A stretch of DNA of 34,701 bases from Deltaproteobacteria bacterium (GCA_014191855.1 BJHF01000071.1:1-34701); one strand, 5' to 3'; shown: positions 1 through 7,635, numbered from the stretch's first letter. Made by a program: numbers and translations. Notes: generated by a model from the letters alone, not told the origin.

Positions 1-61
1 CCGTCGTTTCACAGCCGGCGAGGAGGAGGAGGCCAAGGAGCACGGAGCGAGGGCGATTCAT
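1..61 (-). CDS. Lipoprotein, N-terminal fragment (runs off window)
   Basis: Read on the minus strand from an ATG at 61-59, the first 20 codons give a classic lipoprotein signal peptide: Asn-Arg-Pro-Arg n-region, a Leu-rich core (LLGLLLLAGC) and a Cys at residue 17, then Glu-Thr-Thr before the window ends. The lipobox is LAGC, so signal peptidase II cleavage and lipid anchoring are predicted. Function cannot be told from 20 residues. The gene is divergent from greB with 68 bp between the start codons. It is too short to be sure, but the match to a signal peptide is good. Confidence 0.6.
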   Translation of the reverse strand, partial: MNRPRSVLLGLLLLAGCETT

Positions 62-114
62 GGGGAACCCCGGGGAACGCCGCCGCTTCACACGCCACGG
101 GCGCCCGCGCTACC

Positions 115-122
115 GGATAGGC
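115..122 (+). promoter_or_regulatory. Predicted -10 element of greB (leaderless spacing)
   Basis: GGATAGGC with the T of TA at 118, 12 nt before the ATG at 130. This is the recurrent G-N-T-A motif of this window. The spacing would start transcription at the start codon. No Shine-Dalgarno-like stretch lies before the ATG. Confidence 0.5.
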
Positions 123-129
123 GGCGCGG

Positions 130-603
130 ATGCCCGTCCCGATCACCCCCGCCGGCTACACGAAGATCGTGGACGAGTACAACTGGCTCATCATGCGGGA
201 GCGCCCGCGGATCACGGCCGAGGTGGGGTGGGCCGCCTCGCTGGGGGATCGCAGCGAAAACAGCGAGTACATCTACGGAAAGCAGCGGCTGCGGGAGATC
301 GACCGGCGGCTGCGCTTCCTCAAGGGGCGCCTCGACGTGGTGCAGCCGGTCGATCCGACCGAGTTCACCGGTGAAGTCGCGCTTTTCGGGGCCACCGTCG
401 AGATCGAAGACGACGAGGGGATGAAGCAGACGTGGACGGTGCGGGGTGAGGACGAAGTGGACCTCGACGCGGGGGTCGTCTCCTGCGTGTCACCCATGGG
501 CCGCGCGCTCCTCGGCAAGCGGCCGGGGGACGAAGTGACGTTCCAAACGCCGGGTGGAAAGCGCGAGATTACCATCGTCGCCGTGCGTTTTCCCCAAAAA
601 TGA
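130..603 (+). CDS. greB: Transcription elongation factor GreB
   Basis: 157 aa, the usual Gre-factor length. Gre factors bind the secondary channel of RNA polymerase and stimulate cleavage of backtracked RNA. Residues 1-75 form the coiled-coil arm, starting with the family pattern ITPAGY. The tip loop GDRSENSEY (39-47) carries the acidic residues D40 and E43 that coordinate the catalytic metal. The following KQRLREIDRRLRFL segment is typical of GreB rather than GreA. Residues about 80-155 are the FKBP-like domain, ending with the conserved run LLGKRPGDEV and a final beta strand. The start at 130 places the IT..G motif at the N-terminus and has a -10-like element 12 nt upstream. The stop overlaps the next gene (ATGA), so it heads a three-gene unit. 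Confidence 0.93.
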   Translation: MPVPITPAGYTKIVDEYNWLIMRERPRITAEVGWAASLGDRSENSEYIYGKQRLREIDRRLRFLKGRLDVVQPVDPTEFTGEVALFGATVEIEDDEGMKQTWTVRGEDEVDLDAGVVSCVSPMGRALLGKRPGDEVTFQTPGGKREITIVAVRFPQK

Positions 604-1241
604 GCTGGGAGGACGTTCGGGCGGCGCTCCTGCTCGTCGTGATCGCGGTGTACGGATTCGCGGCCGCGCCCCTCGCCCACTCGGCCAACCGCGAGAAGTT
701 GAGCCTCCCCTTCGCCACCGACGAGCTCACCCGCCTCCAGTCGGCGCTCGCCCCCATGGGGCTACACCCCGAGGTCGAGGAGCTCGCAGACGTTGCCTAC
801 CGGGTATCCTCGTTCCAGGCCGATCTCCGCCGCACGGGCCTGGCCCCGTTCCAGGACTTCTTCCGCATCACCGGCACCGGGCAGGCCTGGGGGCTGTTCA
901 CCTACCCCGACCGCTTCCCGGCGCGGCTCGTGGTGGAGGGCCGGCAAGCGAGCGGCGGCTGGATCCGGCTGTACGCCTCCCTCGACCCTGACGCCACCTT
1001 CAACGAGGAGAAGTTGGTGTATCGGCGCATTCGCGGCGTGTACGACGCGAATAGCGAACGCGCCCGCGCGACCTGGGATCCGTTCGTTTCGTGGGTTGCC
1101 TCCGAGGTGTTCCGGGCTGAGCCGGGTGTGGACGCGGTTCGGGTTTCATTCCAGCAGATCCACACCTATGAACCTTGGGAACACGCGGAAGTGCTGGTCG
1201 AGGAGGGCGGATATTCCGCGCGCGAGCGCCACCGGCCATGA
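600..1241 (+). CDS. Membrane-anchored protein of unknown function
   Basis: 213 aa, not recognised. Residues about 7-27 form one hydrophobic segment (LLLVVIAVYGFAAAPLA), either an uncleaved anchor or a signal peptide. The rest is soluble and predicted to lie outside the membrane, with many Trp/Tyr/Arg residues (WGLFTYPDRFPARL, WDPFVSWVASEVF) and no catalytic motif I can name. It overlaps greB by 4 nt (ATGA) and overlaps the HTTM gene by the same kind of junction. There is no Shine-Dalgarno sequence before its ATG, so its translation probably depends on the upstream gene. Co-occurrence with the HTTM protein suggests the two act together in the membrane, but that is inference. Confidence 0.8.
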   Translation: MSWEDVRAALLLVVIAVYGFAAAPLAHSANREKLSLPFATDELTRLQSALAPMGLHPEVEELADVAYRVSSFQADLRRTGLAPFQDFFRITGTGQAWGLFTYPDRFPARLVVEGRQASGGWIRLYASLDPDATFNEEKLVYRRIRGVYDANSERARATWDPFVSWVASEVFRAEPGVDAVRVSFQQIHTYEPWEHAEVLVEEGGYSARERHRP

Positions 1242-2167
1242 AGCGCCTGTGGTTCGCGTGGCGGGCGTTGTGGGCAGGCGACGAGCACCCGCGCGTGATG
1301 GCGACGGTGCGGATCGCGCTCTCCCTCGTCTTCCTCTACGATCTCCTCCAGGTCTGGCGATTTCACCTCGTCGTTCCGCTCTGGGGCCCTGCCGATGCCG
1401 GTGGGATGGGCCAGCCCGACCGCCAACGGCAGGTCGTAGAGCTCTATCAGTGGTTCGCAGCGGATGTTCACACGGCGCGGCTCGCCTTCGGGGTCCTCGT
1501 CGTTGCGGTGGTGTGCCTCGCTGTCGGCCTCTTCTCCCAGGTTGCCGCGCTCGTCGCCCTGCTCGTCTACGCCCAGCTCGCGCGGGTGCTACCCGAAGCC
1601 GACCGCGGCATCGACCTGCTGATCCGGAACGTGCTCTTCTTGTTCGTGTTCGTTCCATCGGGCCGCTTCGCAGGCTTGGACGCGCCGATCTTCGGTGGCC
1701 TGGAGCGAATCCCGGCATGGTCGCGGCGCCTGCTCATCCTCCAGATCGTCGTGATGTACTTCACGGCCGGGATCCAGAAAACGGCGGTCGCGTGGTGGCC
1801 GTGGGGCGGCTTCTCCGCGTTGTACATCGTGCTTCAGGACATGGCGGTCGCGCGGGTACCTTTCGCGTGGCTGCGGGCGTTGTACCCGGCAACCCAACTC
1901 CTCACCGCGGCAACGATGTTGTTCGAGTGGCTAGCGGTGTTCGTCCCGCTTGCCCACTGGTTCCGGTGGACGCGCAGCCGCGGGGGATGGCTTCGCGCCC
2001 AGTTCAACCGCCTGGACTTCGTGCGGTGGTGGCTCCCCCTGGGCGTGTTCATGCACCTCGGCATCGCAGCGACGATGCAGATCGGCATCTTCCCTTGGGT
2101 CATGTTGGCCTTGTATCCGGCGTTCTTTCACCCTGATGAGATCGCGCGGGCGTTCCGGCGGCGGTAG
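1238..2167 (+). CDS. HTTM-domain multi-pass membrane protein
   Basis: 309 aa from the ATG at 1238, which overlaps the upstream stop as ATGA; this start is preferred over in-frame ATGs further upstream. Several hydrophobic helices are visible (about 18-36, 83-112, 130-148, 163-182, 205-235, 265-292). The N-terminal helix with RIALSLVFLYDLL, and the central QIVVMYFTAGIQK followed by a Trp-rich stretch, are the pattern of HTTM proteins. That family is related to the membrane part of vitamin K-dependent gamma-carboxylases and to SdpB. The carboxylase Lys and the soluble lumenal domain are not evident, so the reaction is unknown. It is the last gene of the greB unit. Its stop is only 9 bp from the stop of the convergent gene. 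Confidence 0.85.
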   Translation: MKRLWFAWRALWAGDEHPRVMATVRIALSLVFLYDLLQVWRFHLVVPLWGPADAGGMGQPDRQRQVVELYQWFAADVHTARLAFGVLVVAVVCLAVGLFSQVAALVALLVYAQLARVLPEADRGIDLLIRNVLFLFVFVPSGRFAGLDAPIFGGLERIPAWSRRLLILQIVVMYFTAGIQKTAVAWWPWGGFSALYIVLQDMAVARVPFAWLRALYPATQLLTAATMLFEWLAVFVPLAHWFRWTRSRGGWLRAQFNRLDFVRWWLPLGVFMHLGIAATMQIGIFPWVMLALYPAFFHPDEIARAFRRR

Positions 2168-2176
2168 GGGCCGCCT

Positions 2177-3454
2177 CTACGGAAATACGGTTCGATCTAT
2201 CGGCGCTTTGGCCAAACCGATCGACGAACCCACCCCATCCGTGCCCGTGTACCACATCCAGAGCTCCTCCCCGACGACCGCCAGCGGCGCGGACAGCGTG
2301 GCCCGGTGCTCCCAGTCGTTCCCTTGCGGCGCCAAGATCGGCTCCGGGGCCCGCTGCCAGTGCAAGCCATCGCGGCTCATCGCCCAGCCCACCTGGAAGG
2401 TCCCCATGCCCCCGCCGCTGTACGTCATCGCGTACCCGTCTGCCGTCTGAATGACCTCCGCCGCCTTCACCGTGCCGTTCTCCCAGGTGCTCCCGGTGTC
2501 GGGGATGAACACCGGGTTGTGGCAGTACCGCGACCACGCGCGCCCGTCGGTCGAATAGGCGTAGCCGATCTTCTGGAGCCCGGTGGAGTACCAGAGCTCC
2601 CAGAAGCCCTGATCGTTGATCACCACGCTGGGGTGGGCCACCGCTTGGCCGCCCCACGAGGACTCGCCCTCGGTCCAACGGAACACCGGGCTCTCCGACA
2701 CGTCCGCAACCTCGGTCGGCGCCGCCCCCACCGCCAACCCGATGTTGATGTTTCCCGACTCCTCGGCCCGCCCGTCGTAGAACAGCGCCCATTCGTCTCC
2801 GTTTGGCACAATCATCGGCGAGTTCACGCTGTACCGCTTCCAATCCCCTTCCACCCCGCTGCCCGTCAACAGTGGCTTGTCCCCGATCCGCGTCCATTCG
2901 ACGCCATCGGGCGATGTCGCAGCGCCGATGACATAATCGCCGCCATCCGAGCCGGCGTACCACATGGTGAAGCCGTCGTCGGTCGCGACGACGCTAGGCA
3001 GGGCCACCGCCACGCCGTCCCAGCCGCCCGCTTCCCCTGGTGAGAGCACAGGATTGCCGTCGAAGCGCGTGAAGCTCGGCGTCCAGGGTAGGGATTCCAG
3101 CGCCGTCTCATCGCGGAGCAGGCCGTCGGCGTAGCCGAAGGGATGGACGGTGACGGCGGCTGGCAACGAGTCGGTGGGTCCCTCGTTTTCCGTCTGTGCC
3201 CCCGCGAGTACCGTGTGCGCGCCAACCGCCAATCCGCCCCCGCACACCTCGGCGATCCCGTCCGCATCGGTGACGCCGGTGGCACCAAGGCTCGCGCCAT
3301 CGACCGTCACCGCCACCTGTGCGCCGCCGGCGGGGGCACCGCCCTCCACAACCGTCACGGCTACACAAAGCTCCTCACACTCGTCAACGACCTCCGGCAC
3401 GCTGAGCGTCACCCTCACATCGCCCGAAGGGCACGCCAGCAGCAACGCCAACAT
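2177..3454 (-). CDS. Lipoprotein with Ig-like and GH43/GH130-like beta-propeller
   Basis: 425 aa from the ATG at 3454, which shares its A with the sulfatase stop (TGATG). Upstream in-frame codons exist, but this coupled start gives the lipoprotein signal MLALLLAC with Cys at residue 8. Residues about 12-95 look like a bacterial Ig-like domain (DADGIAEV, VGAHTV). The remainder repeats a blade pattern: a Pro-Ser-Val-Val segment, a DGF.MWYAG strand, then IG.A.S.DG..W.R. This is the signature of five-bladed propeller glycosidase-like proteins (GH43/GH32/GH130 relatives). Catalytic acids cannot be assigned by eye, so it may be a binding rather than a hydrolytic domain. Coupling to the sulfatase suggests joint action on an external sulfated glycan (inference). 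Confidence 0.75.
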   Translation of the reverse strand: MLALLLACPSGDVRVTLSVPEVVDECEELCVAVTVVEGGAPAGGAQVAVTVDGASLGATGVTDADGIAEVCGGGLAVGAHTVLAGAQTENEGPTDSLPAAVTVHPFGYADGLLRDETALESLPWTPSFTRFDGNPVLSPGEAGGWDGVAVALPSVVATDDGFTMWYAGSDGGDYVIGAATSPDGVEWTRIGDKPLLTGSGVEGDWKRYSVNSPMIVPNGDEWALFYDGRAEESGNINIGLAVGAAPTEVADVSESPVFRWTEGESSWGGQAVAHPSVVINDQGFWELWYSTGLQKIGYAYSTDGRAWSRYCHNPVFIPDTGSTWENGTVKAAEVIQTADGYAMTYSGGGMGTFQVGWAMSRDGLHWQRAPEPILAPQGNDWEHRATLSAPLAVVGEELWMWYTGTDGVGSSIGLAKAPIDRTVFP

Positions 3455-5124
3455 CACGCGCTCCGCCGTCGCCGCCGCCAAACCGCCGCCCAAACGACGG
3501 CGACCCCAGCCCCAGCGCCCCCCTCGCACCCGCAATCCGGCTCCGGCGTCGTCGCCGAGTCCTCGCTCCGGGCCACGACGTTCACGAGAACGTGGCGCTC
3601 GTCGGACTGGGGCCGACCGTCGTAAGCCGAAACGCTATCATCCTCGACGCGCAAGGTGAGCGAGGACGTACCCACCTTGCTCGGCTTGCCGGAGAGCACC
3701 CCCGCTTCCGAGAAGCTCAAGCCCGGCGGCAACGCACCGTTCTTTCTCGACCAGACATAGTTCCCCGAGCCGCCCGCCGCAGCGACGGCATGGCTGTACG
3801 GGGCGCCAACCTCCGCATCTGGAAGCAGCGTTTCGGTGATCGCGAGGCCCCGAAGCTCCGCGAGCCGTCCGGCCAGCTCGGCCACCACGGCGGCCTGCGC
3901 CGAGGCCACGCTCGAGGCCTCGGTCGGGTCGTTCACCAGGTCGTACAGCTCGATCTCGTCCGTGCCCGTCTCCACGTATTTCCACTGCGGCGTCACCAAC
4001 CCAGCCCAGGCCGGCTCCCCGGCTGGCCAACCCTGGAGCGGTACCACGTCGCGGTGCGACTCCGAATCCCCGCACAGCACGTCACGAAAACTCTGCCCGT
4101 CGCCCCGCGCGGGAAGCCCAGCCAGGTCGGTAGCGGTGGCGGCCAGATCGAGGTTGGTGGCGACCAACGCATCGGTGTGGCGGGGGGCGAGGTCCCCACT
4201 CCAAACCAGCAGCGGCACGTGTACGGACTCTTCGTAGGGAACACCCTTGTTCAACAGCCGGTGCTCGCCCCATTGTTGGCCGTTGTCCGAGGTGATCACG
4301 ATCACGGTCTGGTCGAGGCGACCCTCGGCCTCCAATCGATCAACCAGCCCGGCGATCACCCGGTCCACCGACAGCAACGATTCGAGTCGGCCGGCATTGC
4401 TCTGGTCGAGGCCGGTGATCTGGTCGTCGCTGAGCGGCGGCGTGGCTTGGACCCAGGCGGGCTTGTCCGACACGTCGGCTTCGTTGAACGCGCCGCCTCG
4501 ATAGCTGAACCCAGCGAAGGCGCCCCTGTCCTCCGGGGCCGGCTCGTGCGGCTCGTGGGGGGCACGGAAGCTCACGTACAGAAACAACGGATCCTGCGGG
4601 TGATCCTCGACGAACGCCTCGGATAGCAGCCCCTGCCAATAGGTGACGTAGGTTGTCTCCTGCGTGTCCACACCCACGCCGGGGGCCTCGGGCGTGCTCG
4701 ACCCGGAGGTGGCCGTGTAGTCGTCATACGGCCCGCTCTCGTCCACCGCCACGTACTCGGTCCATCCGGGGGGAACATAGGGCCCCAACGCCGAATACTC
4801 ATTCAGATATTTTCCGAACATCGCGGTGGCGTAGCCGTCGGCCTGCAATCGCGTGGCGAGCGTGTCCGTGTCGTCGAACACGGTCGCCCCGCCGCGCGGC
4901 GCTTCGTTCGTGAGCACGCCGGTGGATTGGGGCAGGAACCCGCCGGACAAGAAGCTCGCCCGCTCCGGGCAACACATCGGGATCGTGACATACGCACGAT
5001 CGAAGACCACCGCGTGCTCGGCCAGGCGCGCGTTGCTCATCGTGAGCAGCTCCAGTTGGTCGTAGCGCATGTCGTCCAGGAGCAACACGACGAGAGACAA
5101 TCCAACTTCGCCGCTGCACATCAT
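3454..5124 (-). CDS. Sulfatase with Ig-like domain and MYXO-CTERM-like tag
   Basis: 556 aa. The formylglycine motif C-x-P-x-R is present as C51-C-P-E-R55, so Cys-type maturation by a formylglycine-generating enzyme is expected. Other metal and active-site elements are visible: DD at 17-18, GK at 104-105, H190 in APHEPHEP, SDN at 279-281 and NKG at 292-294. The GKYLNEY and YVPPGW segments resemble N-acetylglucosamine-6-sulfatases. Residues about 435-520 look like a putative Ig (He_PIG) domain with GALPPGLSF. The end is Cys-Gly-Cys (531-533), a hydrophobic stretch and five Arg, a MYXO-CTERM-like sorting tag. An in-frame TAG 12 nt upstream of the first ATG fixes the start and leaves no room for a signal peptide, which is odd for a tagged protein. 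A second ATG follows directly (5121). Confidence 0.88.
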   Translation of the reverse strand: MMCSGEVGLSLVVLLLDDMRYDQLELLTMSNARLAEHAVVFDRAYVTIPMCCPERASFLSGGFLPQSTGVLTNEAPRGGATVFDDTDTLATRLQADGYATAMFGKYLNEYSALGPYVPPGWTEYVAVDESGPYDDYTATSGSSTPEAPGVGVDTQETTYVTYWQGLLSEAFVEDHPQDPLFLYVSFRAPHEPHEPAPEDRGAFAGFSYRGGAFNEADVSDKPAWVQATPPLSDDQITGLDQSNAGRLESLLSVDRVIAGLVDRLEAEGRLDQTVIVITSDNGQQWGEHRLLNKGVPYEESVHVPLLVWSGDLAPRHTDALVATNLDLAATATDLAGLPARGDGQSFRDVLCGDSESHRDVVPLQGWPAGEPAWAGLVTPQWKYVETGTDEIELYDLVNDPTEASSVASAQAAVVAELAGRLAELRGLAITETLLPDAEVGAPYSHAVAAAGGSGNYVWSRKNGALPPGLSFSEAGVLSGKPSKVGTSSLTLRVEDDSVSAYDGRPQSDERHVLVNVVARSEDSATTPEPDCGCEGGAGAGVAVVWAAVWRRRRRSA

Positions 5125-5131
5125 CGGCCGG

Positions 5132-5139
5132 CCCTATCC
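5132..5139 (-). promoter_or_regulatory. Predicted -10 element of sulfatase gene, overlapping upstream stop codon
   Basis: GGATAGGG on the minus strand, T of TA at 5136, 12 nt before the sulfatase ATG at 5124. The TAG inside it is also the stop codon of the upstream gene (5136-5134). Confidence 0.4.
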
Positions 5140-5925
5140 CGCCCGGAGGCCGACAAAGAGCAGAACGCCCGTGTCGAGCGTACCCTGGAACACGGCCGTG
5201 CCATCGATGCGCGCCGCCGCAAAACAGGCCAACTCGATCGCCCCGGCGAGATCGACCACCAGATCGGGCTCGACGAACGGGGCTTCGTCGCCTGCTGGAC
5301 GATCCAACCACCACTCAAACCGCCGCTGCCCCGGATGCCAGGAACCCAGCGCGGTCGCCTGGAGTCGCCGCTCGCCGTCGTCGAGGCGGCCCTCAGTCAA
5401 CGACCACTCCCCCCGAGCGATGGTGAACCGGCCTCGTACCTCGTCCACGCGGCCCGACCAGGCGGCAAGTGCCCTGAGGTAGGCCGGATCTTCGGTGGGG
5501 GCTGGGGTGCCCGTCGGCGTTGGCAGCTCGCTCACCTTGAGCGACTTCACGTCTTCATCAAAGCGGAAGTTCAGCTCCGGCCTGCCCTCTTCGTGCCGCA
5601 CCACGCCCAGCGCAAACTCCGCGAACTCCACGCCGCGCGGGAGGCTCCGCCGCAGCTTCGTCAACGCCGTTTCCACGCCGCCAACCCCCGCAGCCCAGGC
5701 CGCAGGAGCCGGCGGCCCTCCCCCCTTCGGGAGCTGCGGCCCCTCCACGGCCGACACCCGCACACGGCCTTCCCGAACCTCCCCGCGCACGACGAATCGA
5801 CGCAGGCCGATCGGCCCCGAAGCGGCGTTGATCGCGGCCTCCAGGCCCGACTCGTCCACCACCGTGGCCAGCTTTGCGTAGAACGCACGCGCGTCCTCCC
5901 CCGCATGTCGGTCGAACCAGGTCAT
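5134..5925 (-). CDS. Conserved-looking cytoplasmic protein, function unknown
   Basis: 263 aa starting at the ATG at 5925, whose last two bases begin the stop of the pseudouridine synthase gene (ATGA overlap). No signal peptide or membrane helix is seen. The N-terminal part (FDRHAGEDARAFYAKLATVV) is helical and acidic. A Pro-rich linker (about 95-105) and a second Pro/Thr linker (PTPTGTPAPTEDP, about 155-167) divide the protein into three parts. The C-terminal part is beta-rich. I do not recognise a family. Its place in a run with RluA and an envelope sulfatase gives no clear functional hint. Confidence 0.75.
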   Translation of the reverse strand: MTWFDRHAGEDARAFYAKLATVVDESGLEAAINAASGPIGLRRFVVRGEVREGRVRVSAVEGPQLPKGGGPPAPAAWAAGVGGVETALTKLRRSLPRGVEFAEFALGVVRHEEGRPELNFRFDEDVKSLKVSELPTPTGTPAPTEDPAYLRALAAWSGRVDEVRGRFTIARGEWSLTEGRLDDGERRLQATALGSWHPGQRRFEWWLDRPAGDEAPFVEPDLVVDLAGAIELACFAAARIDGTAVFQGTLDTGVLLFVGLRAG

Positions 5926-6554
5926 CGCGCCGCGGGGAGCATGCCATCCTCTAGCGCGAAGCTCCACGTTGCGCCGGAGATCGCGACATGCACGAGGGTC
6001 GGCGCCGATCCCGGCACCCCGCCGTAGAGCACATCGCCATCCAGCGGGAGGCCCACGGAAGCGGCGTGCGCCCGGATCTGGTGGCGGACACCCGTGCGAA
6101 TCTCCGCCTCCCACCAGCCTTCTCCGAGGCTCCTCAAACGCGTCCACGCCGGCAACCACGGCCCGCGGTGCCGCTCCTGGGGCCAGCGCTGCACCACCAC
6201 CCGGTCGGCGCGGCGGGCATGGTTGGCGATGGGCGTCGTGAGCACCTGCGTTCCGAATGGGGGTTGGGCGCTGCACCGGAACCGGTAGAACTTACGAAGG
6301 GCCGGCCACTCTTCGCGCACCCGCTCCAGTGCCGCCGGCGAGCGCGCGACCACGAGGAACCCCGACGTCAGCGTGTCGAGCCGGTGGGCGATCCCGCCTT
6401 CGAAGCCGGGCGGGAAGGGCTGCGCCTGATCGGGGAACGTGCCCACGAGCCGCGCGAGCACGCAGTCGCCCGTCGGGTTTCCGTGCGGCGGGAAACAGGG
6501 GATCCCCGCCGGTTTGGCCACGAAGCGGAGGTCAGGAGTCTCGCCGAGGAGCAC
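5922..6554 (-). CDS. RluA-family RNA pseudouridine synthase
   Basis: 210 aa, beginning with a GTG at 6554. It isomerises uridine to pseudouridine in rRNA or tRNA. The catalytic loop is HRLD (57-60) with D60 as nucleophile, followed by TLTSGFLVVA as expected for the RluA/TruC group. An N-terminal VAKPAGIPC segment and a C-terminal GVRHQIRAHAASVGLPLDGD segment are the other conserved blocks. There is no S4 RNA-binding domain, and the protein is short, closer to RluA or TruC than to RluC/D. The exact target base cannot be assigned. A -10-like motif lies 12 nt before the GTG. First gene of a four-gene minus-strand unit ending at 2177. Confidence 0.88.
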   Translation of the reverse strand: MLLGETPDLRFVAKPAGIPCFPPHGNPTGDCVLARLVGTFPDQAQPFPPGFEGGIAHRLDTLTSGFLVVARSPAALERVREEWPALRKFYRFRCSAQPPFGTQVLTTPIANHARRADRVVVQRWPQERHRGPWLPAWTRLRSLGEGWWEAEIRTGVRHQIRAHAASVGLPLDGDVLYGGVPGSAPTLVHVAISGATWSFALEDGMLPAAR

Positions 6555-6561
6555 CGGGCTC

Positions 6562-6589
6562 CCCTAACCCGTCGGGCCGCGCGATAGAC
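6562..6589. promoter_or_regulatory. Divergent promoter pair for RluA-like and transglutaminase genes
   Basis: Two motif copies lie in the 44 bp between start codons. The minus-strand copy GGTTAGGG (6569-6562) has its TA T at 6566, 12 nt before the GTG at 6554. The plus-strand copy CGATAGAC (6582-6589) has its T at 6585, 14 nt before the ATG at 6599. Confidence 0.5.
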
Positions 6590-6598
6590 CGCGGCGGG

Positions 6599-7240
6599 AT
6601 GACCGACGACCCGACCCTCGCGCCCAACGCGTTCGTGGACAGCGACCACCCAGCGGTGATCGCCTTCGCGATGGAGCGCGCCGCCGGCCTCGCGCCCCGC
6701 GAAGCCGCGGTCGCGTTGTTCTACGCGGTGCGGGAGCGGTTGCGCTACAACCCCTGGAGAGTCCGCTACTCGCCCGAGGATTATACAGCCAGCAGCGTTG
6801 TTTTACGCGACACAGCCGAGGGGGGCCACTGCATCGACAAGGCGCTGCTCCTCGCGGCAGCGGCTCGCGCCGTTGGGATCCCGAGCCGGCTCCACTTCGC
6901 GACGGTCCGCAACCATGTCGGCACCGCGAAGCTGGAGCAGAAGCTGGGCACCGACCTGCTCGTGTACCACGGCTACACCGAGCTGTTCCTCGATGGGCGC
7001 TGGGTCGCCGCCACACCCGCGTTCAACCGCGAGCTGTGCGAGAAGCTCGGCGTCGCCCCCCTCGAATTCGACGGCGTGAACGACGCCATCTTCCAGCCAT
7101 ACGACCGCATCGCCGGGCGCTTCATGGAGTATGTGGAGGATCACGGTTCGCACGTGGATGTGCCACTGGAGGCGATGTTCGCCGCCTGGAAGCTTCACTA
7201 CGGGGTGCATGTCGGCGGAGGGAAGTGGCCGGAGCCTTGA
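6599..7240 (+). CDS. Transglutaminase-like (papain-fold) protein
   Basis: 213 aa from the ATG at 6599. The core pattern GGHC (75-78) followed by DKALLLAAAARAVGIPSRLHF is the transglutaminase-like Cys motif. H124 in VYHGYTEL followed by LDGRWVAATPAFN is the His motif. The usual third Asp position reads Thr-Pro-Ala-Phe-Asn, a form I associate with a known subgroup of these proteins. No signal peptide is seen, so it is probably a cytoplasmic protease, amidase or peptide-modifying enzyme. It stands alone on the plus strand, divergent from the RluA-like gene. A 418-bp non-coding stretch follows. Confidence 0.82.
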   Translation: MTDDPTLAPNAFVDSDHPAVIAFAMERAAGLAPREAAVALFYAVRERLRYNPWRVRYSPEDYTASSVVLRDTAEGGHCIDKALLLAAAARAVGIPSRLHFATVRNHVGTAKLEQKLGTDLLVYHGYTELFLDGRWVAATPAFNRELCEKLGVAPLEFDGVNDAIFQPYDRIAGRFMEYVEDHGSHVDVPLEAMFAAWKLHYGVHVGGGKWPEP

Positions 7241-7334
7241 GGGGCGATGGGCGCGGCCCGATCTCCTGCTTCATGCGCGCACTGCGGCCCATCGCGGGCG
7301 CCGTTGGTGACGAGGATGCCGCCCCCACCGCGAC

Positions 7335-7535
7335 CATCCCCCCCTGGATGAAACCGAACTTTTTGCATCCCCGCGTGGATGAAACGTCGCCGCAGCAAGT
7401 CGCGGCCCCGCCGCGCCGGACCCCCGAATAGCGAGCCTATCTCCGTGGGGCCGGCGTTCGACACTCTGGCGTTCAGGACACCCGGTTTCATCTGGGTAGG
7501 GATGCGCCGGCGGCCGTTTCATCTGGGTGGGGATG
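7335..7535. repeat. Four-copy inverted/direct 20-bp repeat cluster
   Basis: The unit is CATCCC-N6-GATGAAAC. Copies are A 7335-7354 (+), B 7366-7385 (+), C 7485-7504 (-, starting GTTTCATC) and D 7516-7535 (-). A to B and C to D are each offset by 31 bp with an 11-nt spacer, and the spacers do not match. The two 51-bp halves face each other across 99 bp. Within each unit the CATC and GATG ends are complementary, so each could form a small hairpin or a dyad protein-binding site followed by AAAC. Copies C and D differ by one base over 20. I know no family with this exact unit. Confidence 0.85.
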
Positions 7536-7627
7536 CCCCCCCAAGCTCCGCCGCGATGAGCCGCAACCGAAACCCCGGCGAAGGAGATTGGGCCGCGCTC
7601 ATCGCCCAACCGCTGCCTCCCCACTCA

Positions 7628-7635
7628 GGATAAGC
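7628..7635 (+). promoter_or_regulatory. Predicted -10 element of methyltransferase gene (short leader)
   Basis: GGATAAGC, T of TA at 7631, 28 nt before the ATG at 7659. The predicted leader would be about 16 nt. Confidence 0.4.

Noticed and set aside
4927..6027. Plus-strand 366-codon open frame opposite the sulfatase and 5134-5925 genes
   Set aside because: Composition is Arg/His/Pro-rich with no motif; the minus-strand genes have catalytic motifs and coupled starts.
7379..7633. A repeat-containing peptide encoded by the 7335-7535 repeat region
   Set aside because: Copies C and D are in different frames and copies A and B are inverted, so no frame gives a repeated peptide. The translations are low quality.
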